Assembly: GCF_003609645.1 (NCBI RefSeq)
Contig: NZ_MCIB01000016.1
Location: forward strand, 1-44,984
From: Thermohalobacter berrensis
Lineage (GTDB): Bacteria > Bacillota > Clostridia > Tissierellales > Thermohalobacteraceae
Reading direction: 5' to 3'
DNA length: 44,984 nucleotides
Shown here: positions 8,811 through 16,345 of the stretch, piece after piece
Numbering within the stretch: position 1 is the first letter of the stretch
How the letters are laid out: each line of letters starts with the position of its first letter
The notes under the pieces: model-generated
What the model was told of the DNA's origin: nothing
The model's input: the letters and a program-made list of their open reading frames with translations, nothing else
Database searches by the model: none
Made by a program: the position numbers and the translations under genes

Positions 8811-8826
8811 TGTTTCACGTGAAACA
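8811..8826. other. parS centromere-like site (ParB/Spo0J binding)
   Basis: TGTTTCACGTGAAACA is a perfect 16-bp palindrome identical to the B. subtilis parS consensus. It lies in the non-coding gap between tupA and tupB, 4 nt from the inverted riboswitch fragment. Such sites cluster around the replication origin and load ParB and SMC. Confidence 0.93.
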
Positions 8827-8894
8827 TTTATATAACATAGTTTTTGGACAAAGGTTAAAAAACTATTGGAGAATGGGAAAAAGGAGTATATTAA

Positions 8895-9587
8895 ATGGAT
8901 TACATTATAAATGGAATTATTGAAGCTTTAAAACTTTTAGTAAGTTTTAACAGGGAATTGTATGAAATAATATTCTTATCAGTATTTGTTTCCTCTACTG
9001 CCACATTAATCTCTTCTATAATCTTCATACCATTGGGATTATATTTAGGAATAAAGAATTTTAAAGGAAAAAAATTGTTTTCAAGATTATTATATACACT
9101 CATGAGTATTCCTTCTGTTGTTGTCGGTCTATTGGTGGCTATTTTACTTTCTAGAAGGGGACCTTTAGGTTTTTTAGAACTTTTATATACTCCAACGGCT
9201 ATGATAATTGCACAGTCTTTACTTGTAACTCCTCTAAGTTTAGGATTATCCTATAATTTATCTAAGAATCGTGGTAAAAAAATAGAAAGGGTAGGAATTA
9301 CACTAGGGGCTCGAGGTGTAAAGATAATATTCCTATTAATAAGAGAGTTAAAAATTGATTTATTTATAAACCTTGTAACTGTATTTTCTAGAGCAATATC
9401 TGAAGTTGGAGCAGTAATGATTGTTGGAGGTAATATTAAGAACCGTACTAGAGTTATAACAACCTCTATTGCTATGTTTAATTCTATGGGAAATTATTCA
9501 ACGGCAATTGCTTTAGGATTAGTTTTACTTGCAATATCATTTATTATTAACAGTTTAATATATAGCTATCATCAGGAGGATTATTAA
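8895..9587 (+). CDS. tupB: Tungstate ABC transporter permease
   Basis: 230 aa integral-membrane permease of the MetI/ModB type. Hydrophobic segments are evident near residues 22-48, 62-85, 98-120, 142-160 and 198-222, and the ATPase-docking loop lies around SRAISEVGAVMIVGGN (conserved EVG region). It moves tungstate delivered by TupA across the membrane with energy from TupC. Start ATG follows AAGGAG by 8 nt. The gene overlaps tupC by one base, TAATG, indicating translational coupling; the unusually long gap from tupA holds the inverted repeat and parS site. Confidence 0.9.
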   Translation: MDYIINGIIEALKLLVSFNRELYEIIFLSVFVSSTATLISSIIFIPLGLYLGIKNFKGKKLFSRLLYTLMSIPSVVVGLLVAILLSRRGPLGFLELLYTPTAMIIAQSLLVTPLSLGLSYNLSKNRGKKIERVGITLGARGVKIIFLLIRELKIDLFINLVTVFSRAISEVGAVMIVGGNIKNRTRVITTSIAMFNSMGNYSTAIALGLVLLAISFIINSLIYSYHQEDY

Positions 9588-10234
9588 TGGAAATAAAGAT
9601 AAAAAATTTAAAGAAGTACTATAATGATAAATTAGTTTTAAAAATAGAAGAGTTGCATATAGAAAAAAGAAAAATTACTGGAATAATAGGTCCTAATGGT
9701 GCAGGTAAAACTACCCTTCTTAGAATTATTTCAGGTCTCGATGAGGATTTCTCTGGAAGGATAACCTATGATAATAGTACTTTAAATAATAATATATATG
9801 ATAATATGACTTTGGTTTTCCAAAAACCCTATTTGTTTAGGAGAAGTGTTTATGATAATATCGCATATCCTTTGAAAATTAGGAAGAAGAATAAGGCTGA
9901 AATTGATAAAAGGGTAAGTGAAATGTTAAATAGATTACAAATTTACAACTTAAAGAATGAAAAGGCACATTTACTATCTGGAGGAGAATCTCAAAAAGTT
10001 GCATTGGCTAGGGCTTTAATATTTAAACCTAAACTTGTAATGTTAGATGAGCCTACATCAAATATAGATCCTGAATCCATTAAGACAATAGAAAAGGAAA
10101 TAAAAAATTATAATAGCAATGAAAAAGCAACAATCATTATAATAACCCATAACCTAGAGCAGGCCAAAAGGCTATGTGATAATACTATATATTTAGAAAA
10201 TGGAAGGGTGAATAGGATAAATGGATTTCTTTAA
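9587..10234 (+). CDS. tupC: Tungstate ABC transporter ATP-binding protein
   Basis: 215 aa ABC ATPase. Walker A is GPNGAGKTT (near residue 35), the Q-loop is VFQKPYLFRRSVYDN, the signature is LSGGESQKVALARAL, Walker B is LVMLDEPTSNID and the switch His is in IIITHN. The gene partners TupB, with which it overlaps by one base, and TupA. Short length and lack of a C-terminal TOBE domain separate it from ModC. It overlaps the downstream moeA start by 14 nt, so tungstate import and cofactor metal insertion are translated from one message. Confidence 0.93.
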   Translation: MEIKIKNLKKYYNDKLVLKIEELHIEKRKITGIIGPNGAGKTTLLRIISGLDEDFSGRITYDNSTLNNNIYDNMTLVFQKPYLFRRSVYDNIAYPLKIRKKNKAEIDKRVSEMLNRLQIYNLKNEKAHLLSGGESQKVALARALIFKPKLVMLDEPTSNIDPESIKTIEKEIKNYNSNEKATIIIITHNLEQAKRLCDNTIYLENGRVNRINGFL

Positions 10235-11447
10235 GGTAGTTTCAATAGAGGAGGCCAGAGAAAAGTTAATTAATAATTTTAAAGATTACAAATTACCTAT
10301 AGAAGAAGTAGATATATTAGACAGTCTAAATAGAGTTTTAGCAGAGGATATAATATCTAATATAAATGTTCCTGAATTTAATCGTTCTACGGTAGATGGA
10401 TATGCTATAAAAAGTAGTGATAGTCATGGAGCAAATGAATCAATGCCTAGTTTTTTAAATATAGTAGGAGAAGTAAAAATGGGGGAAAATACAAATATAA
10501 AAATAAAATCTGGAGAAGCAGTTTATGTACCTACTGGAGGAATGATACCCGAAGGAGCGGACAGTGTAATCATGATAGAAAACGCAGAAAGACTTGATGA
10601 GAATACCATAGCAGTATATAAAGCAATATCACCAGGAGAAAATTTAATATTTAAAGGTGATGATATAAAGAAAGGAGAACTTGTTTTAGAAAAAGGGAAA
10701 AGAGTAACAAGTCAAGACATAGGGGCTTTGGCGGCTATTGGTATATCTAAGGTGAAGGTCTATAGAAGGCCAAAATTTTATGTTATTTCCACTGGAGATG
10801 AAATAATTGATATTGATGAGGAATTAGAAATAGGGAAAATTAGGGATATAAACGGATACAGTTTATCTGCATTAATAAAGAAAATAGGTGGAGAAGTAGT
10901 GGATAAAGTAATAGTTAAAGATGATTTTGATTTACTGAAAGAAGAAATGGAAAAGGCTTTAAGTTTATCAGATATAGTTTTAATATCAGGGGGTAGTTCA
11001 GTAGGAGCTAGAGATTATACCTATGATTTGATAAATTCCTTTGATGATATAGGGGTTTTTGTCCATGGGGTATCTATAAAGCCTGGTAAGCCAACTCTTA
11101 TTGGTAGAGCAAATGGTAAAGCTGTCTTTGGGCTGCCTGGACATCCTGTATCTGCAATAATAGTGTTTAAGGTATTTGTAGAACATTTTATTAAAGAACT
11201 TATAGACTACAAAGAAGAAATTAGAAAAACTAAAGCTATTATGGACTTTAATGTACATTCTTCACCAGGTAAAGAAACCTATCAAATGGTTACATTAGAA
11301 GAAAGGGATGGAAAATTATATGCCACTCCTATTTTTGGAAAGTCAGGTATGATTACATTATTATCTAAATCTAATGGCTATATAGTTATAAAATCCCATG
11401 AAGAAGGGGTTACTAAGGGAGAGGAAAGAGAAGTTTTCTTTTTATAG
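10221..11447 (+). CDS. moeA: Molybdopterin molybdenumtransferase MoeA
   Basis: 408 aa MoeA, which inserts molybdate or tungstate into adenylated molybdopterin. Conserved features seen: FNRSTVDGYAIKSSD near the N-terminus, PTGGMIPEGADSVIMIE (the PTGA-like loop with ADSVIMIE), STGDEIIDIDEELEIGKIRDINGY, the catalytic/nucleotide segment ISGGSSVGARDYT, and the C-terminal VHGVSIKPGKPTLIGR and FGLPGHPVSA. Length and domain order are as usual for the family. The first of two adjacent moeA genes; having two may allow one per metal (Mo and W), which is inference. Starts inside tupC, 14 nt overlap. Confidence 0.95.
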   Translation: MDFFKVVSIEEAREKLINNFKDYKLPIEEVDILDSLNRVLAEDIISNINVPEFNRSTVDGYAIKSSDSHGANESMPSFLNIVGEVKMGENTNIKIKSGEAVYVPTGGMIPEGADSVIMIENAERLDENTIAVYKAISPGENLIFKGDDIKKGELVLEKGKRVTSQDIGALAAIGISKVKVYRRPKFYVISTGDEIIDIDEELEIGKIRDINGYSLSALIKKIGGEVVDKVIVKDDFDLLKEEMEKALSLSDIVLISGGSSVGARDYTYDLINSFDDIGVFVHGVSIKPGKPTLIGRANGKAVFGLPGHPVSAIIVFKVFVEHFIKELIDYKEEIRKTKAIMDFNVHSSPGKETYQMVTLEERDGKLYATPIFGKSGMITLLSKSNGYIVIKSHEEGVTKGEEREVFFL

Positions 11448-11474
11448 ACTAGATTAATAATTAGGAGGGAGAGG

Positions 11475-13373
11475 ATGAGAAAGGAAGAAAGAAATATATA
11501 TATATCTAATACTGATGTAGAAAAAGCAAAATCCCTTTATATGGAAAAATTAAATATACAACCTAATGTTGAAGAAATTGATGTATTAGGTTCTATGGAT
11601 AGGGTGACATATGAGGCAGTATATGCACAAAAATCATCACCATATTATAATGCAGCAGCAATGGATGGAATAGTAGTTAGGGCAGAATGGACTTATGGTG
11701 CCACAGAGGTAAATCCTTTAATTTTAGAGGAAGGGAAAGACTTTCAATATATTAACACAGGAAACCCTATACCAAATGATTATGATGCAGTGATTATGAT
11801 AGAAGATGTTATTGAATTAGGTAGTGGAAAGGTAAAGATTATAAAACCAGCATATCCATGGCAGCATATAAGACTAATTGGTGAAGATATAGTTGCTACA
11901 GAAATGATAATACCATCAAAGCATAAAATTAGACCAATTGATTTAGGAGCCCTAATTTCAGGAGGAATAGAAAAAATAAAAGTATATAAAAAACCATTGG
12001 TTGGTATTATTCCTACAGGGACAGAACTTGTTGAAAATGTTAAAGAATTAGAAAAGGGTAAGATTTTAGAATCAAACTCAAGGGTATTTGAAGGCCTTAC
12101 ATTTAAATATGGAGGAATACCTAAGAGATATTCTCCAGTATCAGATAAATATAATTTGCTAAAGGAAAGTATTTTAGAAGGAATTGAAGAAAATGATATT
12201 TTAATTATAAATGCTGGTTCATCTGCAGGAACTGAAGATTATACAGCAAAGGCCATTAGAGAATTAGGCCAGGTAGTAGTTCATGGAGTTGCTTTAAAGC
12301 CTGGGAAGCCTACTATTTTAGGAATTATAAATAATAAGCCAGTTATAGGTGTACCAGGCTATCCGGTATCAGCTTACCTAACCTTTGATACGTTTGTAAA
12401 ACCACTAATTTATAAGTATACAGGACAAAAAGAGGATACAGATACAATTAAAGCTACCATTTCAAAGAGGATTGTTTCGTCATTAAAACATAAAGAATTA
12501 ATAAGGGTAACTTTAGGGTATGTACAGAATAGATATATAGCAACTCCTTTAACCCGTGGAGCGGGAGTTACTATGAGTTTAGTAAAAGCAGATGGAATAT
12601 TAGAAATACCACAAAATAGTGAAGGTATAGAGGCTGGAGAAGAAGTAAAGGTAAAGCTATTAAAATCAAAAGATAAGATTAAAGATACTTTAGTATCCAT
12701 TGGAAGTCATGATCTTATTATGGATGTTATAGGAGATATGATGAACTTATCATCAGGTCATATCGGAAGTATGGGTGGTATAATGGCCATGAAAAGGGGA
12801 GAATGTCATATAGCTCCTGTACATCTATTAGATCCAGAAAGTGGAGAATACAATATTCCATATATAAAAAAATATTTCCCGGGTAAAAGAATAGCTTTAG
12901 TAAAGGGAGTAAGAAGATTACAAGGATTTATAGTTCAAAAAGGAAATCCATATAGAGTAAAAAGTTTTAAAGATCTTATAAGAGAAAACGTAGCTTTTGT
13001 AAATAGACAGAGGGGATCTGGAACTAGAATGCTTTTAGATTATAATCTAAATAAATTAGGTATAAACTCTAATGAAATTAGAGGATATGAAAGGGAAATG
13101 ACTACACACATGGCTGTTGCTATGGCAGTAAAGTCAGGGACGGCTACAACAGGATTAGGTATAATGTCTGCAGCAAAGGCAATGGACTTAGAATTTATTC
13201 CTGTAGGTTATGAAGATTATGATTTTATAGTACCTTACGAGTTTTTAGAAGATAAAAAGATAAAGGAGTTTGTAGATATACTTAAATCTAAAGAGTTTAA
13301 AGATAAGGTAAGTTTATTAGGTGGATATGAGTTTAAGGATACAGGGGAAGTAAAAATAATTAAATCTAATTAA
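11475..13373 (+). CDS. MoeA fused to a C-terminal periplasmic-binding-protein-like domain
   Basis: 632 aa protein. Residues 1 to about 400 form a complete MoeA homologue (NAAAMDGIVVRAEWTYG, NTGNPIPNDYDAVIMIED, PTGTELVEN, INAGSSAGTEDYT, GVALKPGKPTILGI, GVPGYPVSAYLTF). The remainder, from about residue 415 (VSIGSHDLIMDVIGDMM), is a type-2 substrate-binding-like domain containing FVNRQRGSGTRMLLDYNL, similar to the effector domain of LysR/ModE-like sensors. The fusion is a known architecture in Firmicutes and archaea, annotated as molybdopterin biosynthesis protein. The extra domain might bind the oxyanion or sense cofactor; this is not shown. Its C-terminus probably works in cytoplasm since no signal peptide exists. 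Start ATG follows TAGGAGGGA. Confidence 0.9.
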   Translation: MRKEERNIYISNTDVEKAKSLYMEKLNIQPNVEEIDVLGSMDRVTYEAVYAQKSSPYYNAAAMDGIVVRAEWTYGATEVNPLILEEGKDFQYINTGNPIPNDYDAVIMIEDVIELGSGKVKIIKPAYPWQHIRLIGEDIVATEMIIPSKHKIRPIDLGALISGGIEKIKVYKKPLVGIIPTGTELVENVKELEKGKILESNSRVFEGLTFKYGGIPKRYSPVSDKYNLLKESILEGIEENDILIINAGSSAGTEDYTAKAIRELGQVVVHGVALKPGKPTILGIINNKPVIGVPGYPVSAYLTFDTFVKPLIYKYTGQKEDTDTIKATISKRIVSSLKHKELIRVTLGYVQNRYIATPLTRGAGVTMSLVKADGILEIPQNSEGIEAGEEVKVKLLKSKDKIKDTLVSIGSHDLIMDVIGDMMNLSSGHIGSMGGIMAMKRGECHIAPVHLLDPESGEYNIPYIKKYFPGKRIALVKGVRRLQGFIVQKGNPYRVKSFKDLIRENVAFVNRQRGSGTRMLLDYNLNKLGINSNEIRGYEREMTTHMAVAMAVKSGTATTGLGIMSAAKAMDLEFIPVGYEDYDFIVPYEFLEDKKIKEFVDILKSKEFKDKVSLLGGYEFKDTGEVKIIKSN

Positions 13374-13395
13374 CTTTTTTAAAGGCGGCGATATA

Positions 13396-14349
13396 ATGAG
13401 AGATTCTTTTGGAAGAATGATTAATTATTTAAGAATATCAGTTACTGATTTATGTAATTTAAGATGTATGTACTGTATGCCGCAAAAGGGGATATGTAAA
13501 TTAAAGCATAAAAATATACTAAGAATAGAAGAGATAAAAGAGATAGCAAAAACATTTGTTGCTTTAGGTGTAAACAAAATAAGATTAACTGGTGGAGAAC
13601 CGTTAGCTAGAAGGGGAATGATTAGTCTTATAAAAGATTTAGCAAACTTAGATGGACTAAAAGATTTAGCAATAACAACTAATGGTACTCTTTTAAAAAA
13701 GTTTGCAAAGGACTTAAAAAATGCTGGGTTAAAAAGAGTAAATATAAGTTTAGACACACTTAATGATGATAAATATTCTTTTATAACCAGGGGTGGCAAA
13801 TTAAAAGATGTATTAGAAGGTATACAAGCAGCTAAAAGGGTAGGACTTAGTCCAATAAAGATTAATGTTGTATTAATTAAAGGATTTAATGAAGATGAGA
13901 TAGAAGATTTTCTTAAATTTACTGAAGATGGTATAGATGTACGGTTTATTGAATTAATGCCAGTAGGAGAGGCCTCTAATTGGGCTTTAGAAAGATTTAT
14001 ATCAAATGAAATTGTACTTAATAAAGTAAAAGATTTAGTTAAAGTCGAAAATATTAATCCTTCTTCTCCAGCAGTTTACTACAGATTAAATAATAATAAA
14101 GGAAGAATCGGACTTATAAACCCTATTTCTTGTAAGTTCTGTAATAATTGCAATAAGGTTAGACTTACATCAACAGGTAGCCTAAAATTATGTTTACATT
14201 CTAATAGAGAAATAGACTTAAAGGGTCATTTAAGAAAAGGCTCTAATTTAAAGAACATAATAATAAAAGCTATTAAAGAGAAGCCAGAATCACATTATTT
14301 AGAAGATGGAACATATATAGAAAAAAATATGTTTCAAATAGGAGGGTAA
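13396..14349 (+). CDS. moaA: GTP 3',8-cyclase, radical SAM enzyme of Moco synthesis
   Basis: 317 aa MoaA, the first enzyme of molybdopterin synthesis, acting on GTP. The radical-SAM cluster is Cys20-x3-Cys24-x2-Cys27 (DLCNLRCMYC). KIRLTGGEPLARRG, ITTNGTLL and NISLDTLN are the SAM-binding segments, and the second cluster lies in SCKFCNNCNKVRLTSTGSLKLCLHS. The protein ends in GG (FQIGG), the tail known to matter for catalysis. It starts 23 nt after the moeA-fusion stop behind AAAGGCGG and is followed at 2 nt by moaC, its pathway partner. Confidence 0.96.
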   Translation: MRDSFGRMINYLRISVTDLCNLRCMYCMPQKGICKLKHKNILRIEEIKEIAKTFVALGVNKIRLTGGEPLARRGMISLIKDLANLDGLKDLAITTNGTLLKKFAKDLKNAGLKRVNISLDTLNDDKYSFITRGGKLKDVLEGIQAAKRVGLSPIKINVVLIKGFNEDEIEDFLKFTEDGIDVRFIELMPVGEASNWALERFISNEIVLNKVKDLVKVENINPSSPAVYYRLNNNKGRIGLINPISCKFCNNCNKVRLTSTGSLKLCLHSNREIDLKGHLRKGSNLKNIIIKAIKEKPESHYLEDGTYIEKNMFQIGG

Positions 14350-14351
14350 AA

Positions 14352-15275
14352 ATGGGATTTACACATTTAAATGAGAATGGAAGGGCCCATATGGTAGAAG
14401 TCGGGGACAAAAATGATACAAAAAGAACAGCAATTGCAAAAGGAAAAATAAAAATGAAAAAGGGAACCATAAAGAAGATAAAAGAAGGAGTTATTAAAAA
14501 AGGGGATGTCCTATCTGTAGCCCAAATAGGAGGTATAATGGGAGCTAAAAAGACTAGTGATATTATACCAATGTGCCATAATATACCTATAACAGGAGCA
14601 AATATAAAGTTTAATATTTTAGATGACTGTATTGAAATTGAGGCTGAAGTAAAAACTGTAGGGAAAACTGGTGTTGAAATGGAAGCTTTAAATGCTGTTT
14701 CTATTACTGCTTTGACCATTTATGATATGTGTAAATCAGTTGATAAAGATATGATAATTAGTGATATTATGCTTATAAAAAAGACTGGAGGTAAATCTGG
14801 AACATACTTGAGGGGGAATAAAATGGCTAAAAAAGGTAAGGTTGTTGCAGTAAATATTAGTGAAAAGAAGGGTGTACCTAAAAAGTCAATAGAGGAAGGT
14901 TTTTTTAAGGAAGGCCATGGTTTAGTGGGGGATGCACATGCTGGGAAATGGCATAGGCAAGTAAGTTTATTGGGTGTAGAAAGTGTTGAGAAAATGAAAA
15001 AACTAGGTATAAAGGGACTTTGTAGTGGTAAGTTTGCTGAAAATCTTACAACTGAAGGAATATATCTACATGAATTATCTGTTGGTACAAAATTAAAAAT
15101 TGGAGAAACGATACAAGAAATCAGCCAAATAGGGAAAGAATGTCATTCAGGTTGTGCTATTGCTAAAGAAGTAGGAAAATGTATAATGCCTAAAGAGGGG
15201 ATATTTACTAGAGTTATTAAGGGTGGAAAAATTAAAGTAGGAGATACAATTGAAGTATTAGAAGATAAAAAATAA
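14352..15275 (+). CDS. moaC: MoaC-MOSC fusion: cyclic pyranopterin monophosphate synthase with C-terminal MOSC domain
   Basis: 307 aa. Residues 1 to about 155 are MoaC, which turns the MoaA product into cPMP: RAHMVEVGDKNDTKRTAIAKG, MCHNIPITG and KTGVEMEALNAVSITALTIYDMCK (catalytic Lys and dimer contact region) are intact. Residues about 158-307 are a MOSC domain (VVAVNISEKKGVPKK, GLVGDAHAGKWHRQVSLL, CSGKFAENLTTEGI, IGKECHSGCAIAKEVGKC), a fold that handles sulfur carriage to molybdenum cofactor. A natural junction Met at 14823 is visible, but the frame is continuous with no separate ribosome-binding site needed. Such two-domain proteins occur in clostridia. The MOSC half may serve terminal sulfuration or selenation of the hydroxylase encoded at 36-40 kb; that link is speculative. 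Confidence 0.92.
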   Translation: MGFTHLNENGRAHMVEVGDKNDTKRTAIAKGKIKMKKGTIKKIKEGVIKKGDVLSVAQIGGIMGAKKTSDIIPMCHNIPITGANIKFNILDDCIEIEAEVKTVGKTGVEMEALNAVSITALTIYDMCKSVDKDMIISDIMLIKKTGGKSGTYLRGNKMAKKGKVVAVNISEKKGVPKKSIEEGFFKEGHGLVGDAHAGKWHRQVSLLGVESVEKMKKLGIKGLCSGKFAENLTTEGIYLHELSVGTKLKIGETIQEISQIGKECHSGCAIAKEVGKCIMPKEGIFTRVIKGGKIKVGDTIEVLEDKK

Positions 15276-15364
15276 TAAATATTGGAATTAAATTTATAAA
15301 AATATAATGATATAATTAAATAAACTTAAAGATAAAAATATAAATGAACTATGGAGGTAAACTT

Positions 15365-15907
15365 ATGCTTAATGAAATTATTAAGTGGAATAAAGAGTTT
15401 GTTAAAAAGAGAAAGGAAAAAGAACTAGATAGGCCAACAAATTCCCATGCTTCAAAAGAGGCCTTAATCTTTACATGTATGGATACAAGATTAATTGGAC
15501 TAGTAGAAGAAGCAATGGGATTTAAAAGGGGAGAAGTTAAAGTATTAAAGAATGCAGGAAATAGTATTAGAAATAACTGTGATGATGTTATAAGGTCAGT
15601 ATCTCTAGGAACAATAATGATGGGAATAAAAGAAGTGTTTATAGTAGGACATAAAGATTGTGGTATGGCAAAACAGGATTTAGATGATATTAAAAATAAG
15701 ATGATTGAGAGGGGTATACCAGAGGAAGAAATAAATAAAATTGATTTAAAGGAATGGACAGGTATTATTGATAATGAAAGTGAAAATGTTAAGGAAGTAG
15801 TAAACAAACTTAAAAATTCTCCTTATATTCCTAAAGATGTGAAGATACATGGACTTGTAATTGACCCGAATAGTGGAGAGTTAGAGGTTATTGTAGAAGA
15901 TGAATAA
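15365..15907 (+). CDS. Beta-class carbonic anhydrase
   Basis: 180 aa cytoplasmic carbonic anhydrase (CO2 hydration to bicarbonate). Zinc ligands are visible: Cys in FTCMDTR (with the Asp-Arg dyad of this family), His and Cys in VGHKDCGMA. The NAGNSIRNNCDDVIRS segment is conserved. Start ATG 15365 has TGGAGGT 6-7 nt upstream; an ATG at 15344 precedes that ribosome-binding site and is discounted. The gene is 89 nt downstream of moaC-MOSC and ends at a strong terminator. CO2 made or used by the formate dehydrogenase could be its substrate, by context only. Confidence 0.92.
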   Translation: MLNEIIKWNKEFVKKRKEKELDRPTNSHASKEALIFTCMDTRLIGLVEEAMGFKRGEVKVLKNAGNSIRNNCDDVIRSVSLGTIMMGIKEVFIVGHKDCGMAKQDLDDIKNKMIERGIPEEEINKIDLKEWTGIIDNESENVKEVVNKLKNSPYIPKDVKIHGLVIDPNSGELEVIVEDE

Positions 15908-15912
15908 AATTT

Positions 15913-15940
15913 AGCATCCGCATTGCGGATGCTTATTTTT
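15913..15940 (+). terminator. Intrinsic terminator after the carbonic anhydrase gene
   Basis: Stem AGCATCCGC / GCGGATGCT around ATT, followed by TATTTTT. It closes the redox and cofactor block. Confidence 0.93.
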
Positions 15941-15988
15941 ATAATAAGATCTATTCATTTCTATTTTCTAAATATTTAACTATGTTAG

Positions 15989-16195
15989 CTATTTTTTAAA
16001 CTTATTAATTATATCTTTACACATATTTTTAGCATTTTCCAAATCTTCTCTTACTCCCTTACCATCATTGTTTTCAACTTTAATTAGCATTTAATCTCTT
16101 AGATTATGTAATTCAAGATACCTTTTAGCAATACTTTCCAAGTTCCTTTTATTCCTCTATAAATAGTTCAATAGAATCTCTAATTAAAGTTATCT
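15989..16195 (-). pseudogene. Decayed gene remnant, unidentified
   Basis: The 406 nt between the terminator and the pucR start hold no intact gene. On the - strand a coding-like stretch can be read as fragments: IKITLIRDSIELFIEE, then after a frameshift NKRNLESIAKRYLELHNLRD, then one in-frame stop and a 33-residue piece MLIKVENNDGKGVREDLEN... ending KDIINKFKK (15989-16090). The fragments are helical and charged, with normal amino-acid composition, which suggests a broken small gene. I cannot name a family. From 16200 to 16330 the sequence is very AT-rich and probably carries the pucR promoter, but no clear -35/-10 pair is evident. Confidence 0.4.
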
Positions 16196-16345
16196 TAATC
16201 TTTGTGTATACATAATAAATAATATAAAATAGAAATAGGTTAATTTATAAAAAATTTTAAAAAGTTATAAATAATTACAGGTTACCATAGTAATTATTTA
16301 TAGAGTATTAATAAATTGTGTTGTGTATTTCAGGGGGGAGTAAGC

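Noticed and set aside
8811-8826. Palindrome as a transcription-factor operator for tupB
   Set aside because: Exact identity to the parS consensus makes ParB binding the better explanation.
8779-8830. Second Moco riboswitch on the - strand between tupA and tupB
   Set aside because: Only the 28-nt core is present; the GGAAAGG segment and closing helix are missing.
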